Source: Bacteroidia bacterium (GTDB lineage Bacteria; Bacteroidota; Bacteroidia; UKL13-3). Taken from it: a stretch of 43,916 bases of DNA. The notes below the pieces were generated by a model. That model worked only from the letters and a program-made list of their open reading frames with translations, was not told where the DNA came from and ran no database searches. Below are positions 1 to 9,600 of the stretch, piece after piece. A program made the position numbers and the translations under genes. Position 1 is the stretch's first letter. Each line of letters opens with the position of its first letter. The DNA lies in NCBI GenBank assembly GCA_025454975.1, contig JALONK010000027.1:1-43916 (forward strand), given 5' to 3'.

Positions 1-1
1 A

Positions 2-487
2 GATCCAACGGTAGGTGGAACAAATAAACCAGACCGATTGGTAACGGGAGAGAGTCCACAGAATGTACAGTTTGGCGATTCGATATCAACATGTATACCG
101 GTATTGTTAACGGTAACCTCAGACAAAGGCTGTGTTGATACGGCGATAAGATGCTTACAAATAGATCCAGACATTACGGTTTTTATTCCATCGGCATTCC
201 GACCGGTACCGGGATTAAACACAGCACCTTGTGCCGATCCGATGGTAGCGAATTGTAATGATAAGTTTATAGTGTATGCAGCAGGATTTGCCACGATAGA
301 GATATTTGTATTTAACCGTTGGGGACAGCAAGTATTCAGCTCAAACACTTCTGATATAGGTTGGAACGGAACCGTTAATAATATAGGAGATGTATGCCCG
401 CAAGATGTTTATATTTATCAAGTAAACGCAACAAGTTTTAACGGTAAAAAATACACCTATTCAGGGTCAATAACATTATTGAGATAA
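2..487 (+). CDS. T9SS type-B sorting domain protein, C-terminal part (5' truncated)
   Basis: The reading frame is open from the left edge of the window, so only the C-terminal ~161 residues are visible; the TTG at 38 is an internal codon, not a start. The last ~100 residues form the gliding-motility-associated C-terminal (CHU_C-type) domain: a VFIPSAF-type entry, then NDKF, then IEIFVFNRWGQQVF, GWNGT, and YIYQV before a terminal SGSITLLR. In Bacteroidota this type-B tail directs an exported protein through the type IX secretion system to the surface or medium. The function of the missing N-terminal part cannot be judged. A terminator follows 20 bases after the stop, so this is the last gene of its transcript. 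Confidence 0.85.
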   Translation, partial: DPTVGGTNKPDRLVTGESPQNVQFGDSISTCIPVLLTVTSDKGCVDTAIRCLQIDPDITVFIPSAFRPVPGLNTAPCADPMVANCNDKFIVYAAGFATIEIFVFNRWGQQVFSSNTSDIGWNGTVNNIGDVCPQDVYIYQVNATSFNGKKYTYSGSITLLR

Positions 488-506
488 AAACAATATAATT
501 TATCAT

Positions 507-537
507 AAAAGGCTGCACATGCTGTGCGGCCTTTTTT
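507..537 (+). terminator. Rho-independent terminator after the T9SS cargo gene
   Basis: GGCTGCACA (511-519) pairs with TGTGCGGCC (523-531) around a TGC loop, with one G-U pair. The stem is extended by AAAA/TTTT and followed by a run of six T. It separates the first gene from the amidohydrolase pair. Confidence 0.85.
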
Positions 538-599
538 GTTTATGCACTGATGCAGATAGATTTTATATTCATATTTAAATGGCTAAATTCACGCCTGAT

Positions 600-3536
600 A
601 TGAAAAAAATTTTCCTTTTAGTATGTGTGTTAACTACACTATGTTTACTAAATACCTATAGTCAAACAACATTTACTGTAAACGGACCATACGATGTAAG
701 AACCAATTATGTTGCATATACTCATGCTACTGTTTATGTTCAACACGACAAGATAATTAATGATGCCACATTATTGATAAAAGACGGCATAGTAGTTTCG
801 GTAATTGAAAAAGGGGCTGTACCAAAAGATGCAAAAGAAGTTAATTTGATGGGCAGGACTGTTTACCCATCATTTATTGATTTATATAGCAATTATGGGG
901 TTTCGCTTCCTGCTCCCACTAAACAACCTCAGCCGCAAGAGCAGTTTAACTCAACAAAACCCGGTGCTTATGCATGGAATGAAGCGTTAAAACCTGAGGT
1001 TGATGCATCAGGATTATTTGCCGTTGACGAACAAAAAGCAACACTCTATCGTGCAATGGGTTTTGGAATGGTATTAACAGGATTACATGATGGTATATGC
1101 AGGGGAACAACAGCGTTGGTTTTAACGTCAAATGATGTACCACACAAGGTAATTATAAAGTCGAATGTGAGTTCATCTTTTAGTTTTAATAAAGGAACTT
1201 CTCGTCAACCTTATCCATCATCCTTAATGGGTACTATCGCATTAATCCGACAAACATATTATGACGCAATATGGTATGGTAAACAAAATCAAGAAAAAAA
1301 CCACTCGCTTGAAGCATTTAATAAATTAATAGCGTTACCTACAATTTTTGACGCCGGCAATAAGTTTAATGTATTAAGGGCCGGTAAATTAGCAAAAGAA
1401 TTCGGTTTGAATGTTTGGATAAAAAGCAATGGAGACGATTACCAAAGGTGGGCAGAGATCAAAGAAAACGGTTACCCTTTAATAGTGCCGATTAACTTTC
1501 CTAAACCATATAAAATAACATCACCATATGATGCTCAGCTAATATCAACAGCCGATTTAAAACATTGGGAAATGGCTCCCGCCAACTTATATTGGTTATG
1601 GAAAAACAAAGTTAAATTCACCATTACTTCCTCCGGACATCAGCAAGCAAACGCTTTTTTATCAAACCTTAGAAAGGCAGTAAAATACGGAATACCCGAA
1701 AATGAAGTCTTAAAGGCCTTAACAATTGTACCGGCTGAAATGATAGGTGAAAAAAGAGCAGGTAAATTACAACCTGGAAGTTTTGCTAATTTTATTGTTT
1801 GCAACGGTAACCTCTTTGATTCAAAAACAGTAATTCTTCAACAAGTTGTGCAGGGCAAGGAGTATGTAATTAATCAACCTGAAGTTTTAAGTTTTTATGA
1901 ACAAACATTTACGTCTTCATTAAAAAAACTTTCTTCAATTGATGCCAAACATAATAAGGCATTTTTCAACCAAGACTCTGTAAATATGAAGTTAAACACT
2001 GAAGAACTTTGGTGCAAGATAACATTTGCAGATAGCCTGTTAACACACTACAATGGTTACATTACGAAAATTGATAGTACAGTTTTCCCGTATCGTATTG
2101 TTGAGTTTGATCTTTATTTGAATGAGGAGAAGGTAAAGTATGCGGCACTTCCAACACTTTCTAAATCTGAGAAAAAAGAAGGCTTGGCAACTATTTTACT
2201 ACACGATTCATTAATTTGGTTTCCATTTAATGATTATGGATCTCCACAAATAAAAAAAGCTTCAACAGTTGTTTTTAAAAATGCTACAGTTTGGACTAAC
2301 GAAGATGAGGGTATTTTAGAGCAAACTGACGTTTTAATAGATAAAGGTAAAATTGTTGCAATTGGAAAAAACTTGAGTGTTGCCGGCGCATTAATAATTG
2401 ATGCAAGTAACAAACATTTAACCAGTGGTATTATTGATGAACATTCACATATTGCCATTACAAATGGAGTTAATGAAGGAACACAAACCGTTACAAGTGA
2501 AGTACGAATTGGTGATGCAATTAATGCTGATGATATTAATATTTATCGTCAACTAGCCGGAGGAGTAATAGGGGCACAACTGTTGCATGGCAGTGCTAAC
2601 CCTATTGGCGGACAAAGTGCGGTAATTAAGTTAAGATGGGGTTTAGCACCTGAACAATTAAAAACAAACCAGCCTTTTGGATTTATCAAATTTGCTTTAG
2701 GTGAAAACGTAAAGCAATCTAACTGGGGCGACGCATCAACCATTAGATATCCTCAAACTAGAATGGGTGTTGAACAAGTTTTTTTCGATGCATTTATTCG
2801 TGCAAGAGCTTATGAAAACAGATTAAAATTAAACCCTAACGAAAGAAGAGACCTTGAACTAGAAGCATTGATTGAAGTATTAAATGGTAAGCGATTAATT
2901 ACTTGTCACAGCTATGTGCAAAGCGAAATTAACATGTTGATGCATGTTGCTGACTCATTTAAGTTTAGGATAAACACCTTCACTCATATATTAGAAGGGT
3001 ATAAGGTTGCTGATAAAATGAAACGACATGGTGTGCATGCAAGTACTTTTGCTGATTGGTGGGCGTATAAATTTGAAGTAATAGATGCCATACCTTATAA
3101 TGCTGCCATACTAAACAGGATGGGTGTATTGGTTGCGATAAATAGCGACGATGCTGAAATGGGTCGTCGTTTAAATCAGGAGGCAGCAAAAACCATTAAA
3201 TACGGTGGTTTATCAGAAATTGAAGCTTGGAAAACAGTTACTTTAAATCCTGCAAAAATGCTCAAGTTGGATCATATAACCGGAAGTATTAAACCGGGTA
3301 AAGATGCTGACCTTGTGCTATGGTCGGATAACCCATTAAGCATTTATTCAAAGGTGTTATTCACCTTTGTGAATGGCATTTGTTATTATAGTGAGCAAGA
3401 TGACCTTTTACTAAGATTACAAACAAACGAAACACGTCAACGAATTATTAATAAATTAATTAAAGAACAAAATCAAGAAGGAGAACCGGTTCCCTTTATT
3501 TCTGTTTTAGACCCAAATTACCATTGCAATGATTAA
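600..3536 (+). CDS. secreted two-domain amidohydrolase (imidazolonepropionase-like)
   Basis: This encodes about 978 residues from the ATG at 600, which opens a clean signal peptide (MKKIFLLVCVLTTLCLL...YSQ). An ATG at 579 in the same frame would add seven residues. Two amidohydrolase units lie in tandem. The N-terminal unit (~25-420) keeps the beta-sandwich entry but has IDLYSNYG where family members have the metal-binding HxH, so it is probably not catalytic. The C-terminal unit (~555-950) looks intact: DEHSH (H615, H617), CHSY (H770), THILEGY (H796) and the NSDD aspartate near 850, then the closing GKDADLVLW strand. Family members hydrolyse cyclic amides or peptides; the substrate here is unknown. 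It overlaps the next gene by 8 bases, so the two are cotranscribed. Confidence 0.85.
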   Translation: MKKIFLLVCVLTTLCLLNTYSQTTFTVNGPYDVRTNYVAYTHATVYVQHDKIINDATLLIKDGIVVSVIEKGAVPKDAKEVNLMGRTVYPSFIDLYSNYGVSLPAPTKQPQPQEQFNSTKPGAYAWNEALKPEVDASGLFAVDEQKATLYRAMGFGMVLTGLHDGICRGTTALVLTSNDVPHKVIIKSNVSSSFSFNKGTSRQPYPSSLMGTIALIRQTYYDAIWYGKQNQEKNHSLEAFNKLIALPTIFDAGNKFNVLRAGKLAKEFGLNVWIKSNGDDYQRWAEIKENGYPLIVPINFPKPYKITSPYDAQLISTADLKHWEMAPANLYWLWKNKVKFTITSSGHQQANAFLSNLRKAVKYGIPENEVLKALTIVPAEMIGEKRAGKLQPGSFANFIVCNGNLFDSKTVILQQVVQGKEYVINQPEVLSFYEQTFTSSLKKLSSIDAKHNKAFFNQDSVNMKLNTEELWCKITFADSLLTHYNGYITKIDSTVFPYRIVEFDLYLNEEKVKYAALPTLSKSEKKEGLATILLHDSLIWFPFNDYGSPQIKKASTVVFKNATVWTNEDEGILEQTDVLIDKGKIVAIGKNLSVAGALIIDASNKHLTSGIIDEHSHIAITNGVNEGTQTVTSEVRIGDAINADDINIYRQLAGGVIGAQLLHGSANPIGGQSAVIKLRWGLAPEQLKTNQPFGFIKFALGENVKQSNWGDASTIRYPQTRMGVEQVFFDAFIRARAYENRLKLNPNERRDLELEALIEVLNGKRLITCHSYVQSEINMLMHVADSFKFRINTFTHILEGYKVADKMKRHGVHASTFADWWAYKFEVIDAIPYNAAILNRMGVLVAINSDDAEMGRRLNQEAAKTIKYGGLSEIEAWKTVTLNPAKMLKLDHITGSIKPGKDADLVLWSDNPLSIYSKVLFTFVNGICYYSEQDDLLLRLQTNETRQRIINKLIKEQNQEGEPVPFISVLDPNYHCND

Positions 3537-4788
3537 AAAAATTAGTTCTATCGCCTTATTGCTTTTCTTTAATATACAGTTTGTTTTTGCACAAAGCACA
3601 CCTGTTGTAATAACTAATGCTACAATACATGTAGGTAATGGATTAGTTATTAAAAACGGATTGATTGGTTTTGATAGTGGCAAAATTGTTTTTGTGGATT
3701 CGGTTATGCGAAACTCTTACAAGAATGCAACTATAATAGATGCAAAAGGAAAGCACATTTATCCCGGGCTGTTTTTATTAAATACTTATTTAGGGTTAAA
3801 TGAAATAGATGCTGTTCGTGCTACAAGAGATTATTTGGAAACCGGAGATGTTAATCCTAATGTTCGAGCATTAATTGCCTATAATACCGATTCTAAGATA
3901 ATCCCAACAGCTCAATTTAATGGCATTTTACACATGCAGGTTGTGCCTTCAGGAGGATTGATTTCAGGAACATCCTGTGTGGTTAAAACTAAAGCCGACA
4001 ATTGGGAAGATGCTGCAATTATAAACGAAGATGGAATACATGTGAACTGGCCTGAGGCTAATGGATATTATCAATTATCCGGCGAATCGGCTCAGCGATT
4101 AGTTAATCAAAAAAATAAACTTCAGCAATTTTTCGAAGATGCAAAACAGTATGGTAAGTTAACAAATAAAGAAGTGAATCTAAGGTTAGCCTCTATGCAA
4201 GAAGCCTTGTTCGGTAAGAAACGCATATACTTTCATGTTTCTACACCTGAGGGAATATTAGAAGTAATTTCCTTCTGTAAAAAAAACCAAATTCCATATC
4301 CGGTTTTTGTTACTTCCGACTTCTGTTACCTAGTTGTTGATGAAATAAAGCAGTCAGGTATACCTGTAATTTTAAATGTTGTACATCGCTTGCCTGCTGT
4401 TCATCATCAAGATATTGATCAACCATATAAAACAGCAGCAATTCTTGTAAACAAAGGGATATTAGTTGCCTTGGGATTAAGCGGTAGTTGGGAAAGTAGA
4501 AACATAATGTTTCAAGCGGGAACATGCGCAGCTTACGGACTAACCAAGGAACAGGCGCTTGCTTTAATTACTGATAATGCAGCGAAGATTACCGGATGTG
4601 ATAACGTTTTAGGAACAATAACAGCAGGAAAACAGGCTAATATTGTTATTAGTGAAGGTGATATATTGGATATGAAAACCAGTATTGTTACCCATATATT
4701 TATTGAGGGCAACCAAATAAAAGTATGGAATACTCAAACAGAACTATATGAACAATACAGTAAAAAGTATGGTGTTGAAACTAAATAA
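3529..4788 (+). CDS. secreted amidohydrolase-like protein lacking the metal-binding HxH
   Basis: This 419-residue protein has a signal peptide (MIKKISSIALLLFFNIQFVFAQ). The start overlaps the preceding amidohydrolase gene by 8 bases, so translation is probably coupled. The fold markers are present: the N-terminal beta-sandwich, the PGLF turn, VHRLPAVHH near the middle, and a C-terminal GTITAGKQANIVI strand. At the site of the usual HxH it reads LLNTYLGL, and the later aspartate region reads LGLSGSWESR. It resembles the inactive N-terminal half of its neighbour, with shared features such as a GTT/GTS-C loop. A non-catalytic partner subunit is the simplest reading, but this is inference. Confidence 0.75.
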   Translation: MIKKISSIALLLFFNIQFVFAQSTPVVITNATIHVGNGLVIKNGLIGFDSGKIVFVDSVMRNSYKNATIIDAKGKHIYPGLFLLNTYLGLNEIDAVRATRDYLETGDVNPNVRALIAYNTDSKIIPTAQFNGILHMQVVPSGGLISGTSCVVKTKADNWEDAAIINEDGIHVNWPEANGYYQLSGESAQRLVNQKNKLQQFFEDAKQYGKLTNKEVNLRLASMQEALFGKKRIYFHVSTPEGILEVISFCKKNQIPYPVFVTSDFCYLVVDEIKQSGIPVILNVVHRLPAVHHQDIDQPYKTAAILVNKGILVALGLSGSWESRNIMFQAGTCAAYGLTKEQALALITDNAAKITGCDNVLGTITAGKQANIVISEGDILDMKTSIVTHIFIEGNQIKVWNTQTELYEQYSKKYGVETK

Positions 4789-5202
4789 CTACTGAAAACT
4801 AAGACGCAATGTTCTATATGTTTCCCTTCTGCTCAATACTTGAACTATAGCCGTATCTGCTAATAACGGATTCCCGGAGTTTCTTCCAAGGATATAATAG
4901 TTTCCTTGCAGAAGAAAACCAAAGTCGACAACGCCACTTTGATTTGTAAACTGAAAGTTCAATGGTAGATTTCTCTTTAAATCATCAAAGGTTGGATAAA
5001 GGTAAACGATACCATTTGCTTCAAGATTATTATTTTGGTTTCGTAATTCAACCCTCAATCTACCATTAAATTGGGAAGAGTCATTTGTAATTATGGGCTC
5101 AGGTGTTGTTGTGGCTGTATTATCATTATTACTGCCGGAGCATGAGTATAATACTATTGAACTAAATGATATTAGGAAAAGTATTTTTAAATATTGTATC
5201 AT
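4789..5202 (-). CDS. small hypothetical lipoprotein
   Basis: This is a 137-residue protein. The N-terminus is a lipoprotein signal with a lipobox ending at Cys21 (VLYSC), followed by a low-complexity SGSNNDNTATTT linker typical of surface or periplasmic lipoproteins. The rest looks like a small beta-rich domain (VELRNQNNNLEANGIVYLY, then FQFTNQSGVVDFGF), possibly a transthyretin/carboxypeptidase-regulatory-like fold. No catalytic motif is visible and I do not recognise a named family. It is convergent with the amidohydrolase gene, their stop codons abutting with no gap. A near-consensus promoter lies just upstream, inside the first codons of the divergent NUDIX gene. Confidence 0.7.
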   Translation of the reverse strand: MIQYLKILFLISFSSIVLYSCSGSNNDNTATTTPEPIITNDSSQFNGRLRVELRNQNNNLEANGIVYLYPTFDDLKRNLPLNFQFTNQSGVVDFGFLLQGNYYILGRNSGNPLLADTAIVQVLSRRETYRTLRLSFQ

Positions 5203-5219
5203 AATAGTAATAATTTAAG

Positions 5220-5249
5220 CAAAAGTAAAGAAAAACAAAATGCTATCAA
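5220..5249 (-). promoter_or_regulatory. Bacteroidota promoter of the small lipoprotein gene
   Basis: On the minus strand the sequence reads TTG (5249-5247), 19 bases, then TACTTTTG (5227-5220), matching the TTG / TAnnTTTG consensus. The start codon lies 17 bases downstream. The -33 element falls inside the first codons of the divergent NUDIX gene. Confidence 0.6.
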
Positions 5250-5800
5250 CAAAAGAAAATCCTTGGGCAATCGAACAAAAACAAATAGTATACCAAAATG
5301 ATTGGATAATGGTTACACATCACGATGTTGTGCACCAACAAGGTGGTAAGGGTGTTTATGGAACAGTTCATTTTAAAAACCTTGCAATAGGGATTATTGT
5401 ACTTGATGAGCATTACAACACCTGGCTTGTGGGGCAGTTTCGTTTTCCGGTTAATCAATATACTTGGGAAATACCGGAAGGCGGAGGCAAGTTAAATGTT
5501 TTACCTTTAGAATCGGCAAAACGAGAATTGTTAGAAGAAGCTGGAATTGAGGCTATGGATTGGCGGCTAATTCAGGAGCTTCAATTAAGTAATTCAGCAA
5601 CGGATGAGCGAGCTTATATTTTTCTTGCACGACAACTACATTTCACAACTGCGTGTCCAGATAAAAACGAAACATTACATCAGCGAAAGTTACCATTTAA
5701 TGATGCATATAAAATGGTATTGAACGGAGAAATAACGGATAGCTTAAGTGTTGTTGCCATTTTAAAAATTCAAATCATGATGCTAAATGGAGAATTATAG
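5240..5800 (+). CDS. NUDIX hydrolase (ADP-ribose pyrophosphatase-like)
   Basis: This is 186 residues, the usual size for the ADP-ribose pyrophosphatase group. The NUDIX box runs from the glycines at ~81-83 (EIPEGGGK) to RELLEEAGI (R95, E96, E99, E100, G102), which binds the Mg2+ used to hydrolyse a nucleoside-diphosphate linked to another group. The glutamate in the first half of the classical box is replaced by valine (V87); this residue is less critical, and a GGG loop is common in this subfamily. WLVGQFRFP and the TWEIPEGG approach match ADP-sugar/NAD-type pyrophosphatases. The exact substrate is not readable. Its 3' end overlaps the convergent acetyltransferase gene by 6 bases. Confidence 0.85.
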   Translation: MLSTKENPWAIEQKQIVYQNDWIMVTHHDVVHQQGGKGVYGTVHFKNLAIGIIVLDEHYNTWLVGQFRFPVNQYTWEIPEGGGKLNVLPLESAKRELLEEAGIEAMDWRLIQELQLSNSATDERAYIFLARQLHFTTACPDKNETLHQRKLPFNDAYKMVLNGEITDSLSVVAILKIQIMMLNGEL

Positions 5801-6328
5801 TGTTTTATTCTTGATGTAATCATGGCACACACGACTTCCAAGTTGAAAAGTTCTTGTATCAATGGTTGTAAACCCATGTTTTTGATAGAACTTAACAGCC
5901 TTGTGGTTTTCTTGCCAAACACCTAAGAATAGGTTTTCGCAATTTTCTTTAGTGATTATATCAAGGCAAATATTTAATAAGATTTCAGCATAACCTTTAC
6001 CATGAAACCCTTGCTTGAAATAAATCTTTTCAAGTTCCATTACATTTCCTTTTAGCAAAGGATGTCTTGATTTAAGGCAAACTTTAGCAAATCCAATGCA
6101 TTGCTCATCAATAAAAACCAACAAGAATAGAAAGTCGTCTATCAATTTAAGTTGTTCCAACAACAAGGAAACCGAATAGGCCTTCTGTATATAAAGGTGA
6201 AGGTCTTCCTCTGTGTTGTACTTTATAAACGTTTCATAAAATGTTGAAGAGGCAATTTCTGAAACTAAAACGGCATCATTTTCAAACGCCCGTTTAACTA
6301 GCAAATTATTTTGATGATATAATATCAT
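5795..6328 (-). CDS. GNAT family N-acetyltransferase
   Basis: This 177-residue protein covers a single GNAT domain. The acetyl-CoA-binding motif A is seen as LEKIYFKQGFHGKGYAEIL (the QGFHGKG loop, residues ~110-117), followed by motif B as NHKAVKFYQKHGF. These enzymes move an acetyl group from acetyl-CoA to an amine; the layout recalls the RimI/spermidine-acetyltransferase side of the family, but the substrate is unknown. The start lies 23 bases inside the end of the upstream DUF1801 gene, which indicates a two-gene operon with translational coupling. Confidence 0.85.
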   Translation of the reverse strand: MILYHQNNLLVKRAFENDAVLVSEIASSTFYETFIKYNTEEDLHLYIQKAYSVSLLLEQLKLIDDFLFLLVFIDEQCIGFAKVCLKSRHPLLKGNVMELEKIYFKQGFHGKGYAEILLNICLDIITKENCENLFLGVWQENHKAVKFYQKHGFTTIDTRTFQLGSRVCHDYIKNKTL

Positions 6329-6668
6329 TTAGCAATATAGCTTCATTTATATACATTTTAAGTAAATCCCAGTCTACACTTTGAGAAGCAAAAAACTCCC
6401 AGTGCCTGATTTGTTTTTGACCTTTATGCGCAACCAAACATTTTTGCTCATCACTTAATAAATAACCATTACAAAAGGCCAAAATCAACTGTTTGTTTTT
6501 ATATAATCCAAGATAAAATAGGAAACCTTTATACGTATAAAAAGGCACCTTATACTTCATGCTTTCGTGTATGGCCGGAGATGATGATAGGATTATTGCC
6601 CTGACTTTTAATGCAATGTTTTTTTGCCAGGGCAATAATTGTTCAAAATAATCATCAACGGTTAGCAA
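6306..6668 (-). CDS. DUF1801 domain protein
   Basis: This is 120 residues, about the length of a stand-alone DUF1801 (YdhG-like) domain. Recognisable features are the opening VDDYFEQLLPWQ, the central ESMKYKVPFYTYKG, where family members have a conserved W/Y-x-x-P-x-F, and the closing helix. The biochemical role of the family is not established. The gene begins 11 bases after the end of the large T9SS cargo gene on the same strand and overlaps the acetyltransferase gene by 23 bases, so all three may be cotranscribed; a functional link to the cargo protein is not implied. Confidence 0.75.
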   Translation of the reverse strand: MLTVDDYFEQLLPWQKNIALKVRAIILSSSPAIHESMKYKVPFYTYKGFLFYLGLYKNKQLILAFCNGYLLSDEQKCLVAHKGQKQIRHWEFFASQSVDWDLLKMYINEAILLNDIISSK

Positions 6669-6679
6669 ATGTTTATGAT

Positions 6680-9600
6680 TTATTGTTTCACTAAACGAAT
6701 TGACTTTTCGTTACTTCTAATAAAATAAATTCCCGGACGAAGGTTACTAATATCAGCATAGCCATTATGGTTAATTTCCATAATTTGTTTACCGGTGATA
6801 TCAAAAATAATGGCAACGCCTGTTAATCCTGTTACAAAAACAGATTGGTTAGCAGGATTTGGATAGATAGTGAATTCTTGTTCGGTGTTTAATTCTCCAT
6901 TTAGTTGTATTGACACAACCTTACTATAGTCGTAATCACCACTTACCTCAAATTGTTTTATTCTGTAAAAATAAACAGGGTCGTTTGTGTTAATAGCATC
7001 ATTGAAGCGATAGTTATTTTTAACCAAACTGTTTCCTACAGCTTTTATTTCGCCTCTATTTTCCCATGTTTTACCATCTGAACTTCTTTGAACGATAAAT
7101 TTATCAGCATTAATTTCTTGTAAGGTAACCCAAGAAACATCAATCACATCAGAAGCTGATTTTCTTACAAAAATTGGTCCCCACTTCACCGGCAAAGGAT
7201 TTATGCTTTGGTCCCCACCAACAGTGTATTCACCATTAATACTGGTAAGCGATGTTCTCACTACTGTAGCTGCAACGTTAGAGCCGGTAGGAGTTATCGG
7301 ATTTCCTTGTAAACTCCAAGCACCGCCAGAATTTCTCCTTATGGTTCGTAATAATGTAAAATCTGTTACACCCGCAAAATTGTTTGCTACTAACGACAAT
7401 GAGAATGTTCCTCCGGTTATAGTACTGTTTGTAATTCTCCAAAAGCCATCATTAGCTGCCTTATCTATAAATACAAAACCAAATCCAAAGTCAACTAATG
7501 GTAGACCAATATTTCCCGGGTTAGTATTTACAAAATCTACCGTCACTCTTCCTCCGGCTGTTGGAGCAGTTGTAAACTCAACGGTTACGGGTGCATAACG
7601 TGTTGCAGTTCCTACCGGGAATAATCCTGTTGTTGAAGTGTTTGTTGTATTGTTAAACCATCTGCTGAATGCACCAATAATGGTTCCTGCTGATCGATTA
7701 AGTGTACCTCTATTTGTGCTGCTGGTACCAAGCGTTAAGTTAAAAGTCGCGCAATTGATACTTGCAACCATTGCAAGGTTGTTACTCACAATAGTATTTG
7801 CACTTAATTGCTTAGTGCTACCTGATACAACTAAATTCTCGTAAGTGCCCGCGGCAAGAATTTGCGACGAAGCACTAATATACTGTACGGTAGTTCCAGG
7901 CTGAGCTGTAAGTTTTGTTGTAGCTAAATGACCTCCCACAGTAACTGTGATGGTGTTGTTTAAGTGAATAGAGTCTGCAAATAAAGAATCCATGCTGCTC
8001 ATAAATAAGTTAAAAGAGTTTGTACCATCACCAAGAACTACAGTGCTATTTGATCCAAGTCGCCAAGTTCCACCAATAGTTGGACTGGCATTGTTTTGCA
8101 CTCGATAAGTAACACGTGTTGAGTCAAAGCTTAATGGAGAAGTACCGCTGCCATCTGTATTAGTGCCCCAAGTTGAAAGTTGGTTCAAGTTGCCTGAGCT
8201 TTTGCTGTAATACACTATTGAGGTGTCTAAACCCGCTAAGGCTCTGATTTCATTGGCAGATAATGCTCTATCGTAAATACGTAAATCGTCAATAGAGCCA
8301 GTATAGTTAGTATTTGCAACAGGTGTGTAATTGCCAATACTAAATGAAATGTTGTTGTAAACAATGTTACCTAAATTAATGTTAACCGCAGAATCTAAAA
8401 CACCATTTATATAGATCATCATTTTTTGTCCATCATATACTGTCGCCATGTGATGCCAGATATTATCCATTTTTGAGTTTTTGGTTGTAACCTCATTGTC
8501 TAAATTATTTAGAGATGAGGAAAGCATAAACGCCCATCTGTTGATATATGGTGCCCCCGAGAAAGTTGCGATTGCGTAACTATTGAATGGTGTTGCTGAG
8601 TTGCTATTCCTATAGGTGAGTAAAATGTTCCATCCTGCTGTCAATTTAGCTTCAGGGCGAATCCAAGTTGCGATTGTTATTCTATTTTGAGGCCTTAAAG
8701 ATGAACTAGTTGGAATATTGATTACATGTCCACTGCCGTTAAAATTATATGCTAAATTAGGATTTCCATTTCTATCTGATGTTAACGTAGCTCCTACAAC
8801 TGTGCCGTGGTTTCCGAATCCACTGCTATCGCCAGCGTTTCCATTAAATGGATACCATGCAATTAATCCTGTTGATGCTGTAGATTGATTTTTAAAAACC
8901 GATAGCTGATTCCCCCCTGAGTTGTTAGTAATCATGTCAGGTTTATTATCTCCGTCTACATCAACAAACCTAACCATTATAGGATCTGTACTTGTTGGAT
9001 AATCAATACGATTAGCAAATGTATTTGAGTTAATAGTGCCGGTTGTTCCAAAATTCCTGAAAAAAGAAACAGAACTTGCATTTCTTCTTGTAAAAGCTAG
9101 GTCTAAACGCCCATCATTATCAATATCAATTAAAGCATTTCCATGAGGTTGATTATTTGATGCACCGGTGTTAAAACTTGTAAAAGCTGAAAAGCTAAGA
9201 CTTCCGACAGTACTGTTGTTTTTATATACCAATAGTAAGCCTGAATTGTAGGAAGAAACAACTAAATCTTTTTTACCATCATTATCAATATCACCTGAAC
9301 TTATACCGGCATTTAAGTTTACCCCCAATAAATTTACACTGCTAGCAAAAGAAATAGTTGTTAATGTGCTTGTGTTTCTAAATAAAGAAACAAAACCATT
9401 GTAATACACTACCGCCAAATCAACCTTGCCATCCCCATCTAAATCATCAGCAATAAGTTCTCTTGCTTGATTGGCAGTTCCTGACGCTGCAATATCTATT
9501 CTTGGTGTTTGTAATAAAACACTTCCTGAAGTACTTAAATTTCTATGAATAGAAATGGTATTATTGCCAAAATTACTGTTAATAACCTCCTTAATCCCAT

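Noticed and set aside
7203..7844. Open frames antisense to the large cargo gene
   Set aside because: They are shadows of repetitive, T/S/N-rich coding sequence, with no start context or protein-like features. The same applies to the antisense frames at 10907-12643 and 37912-40004.
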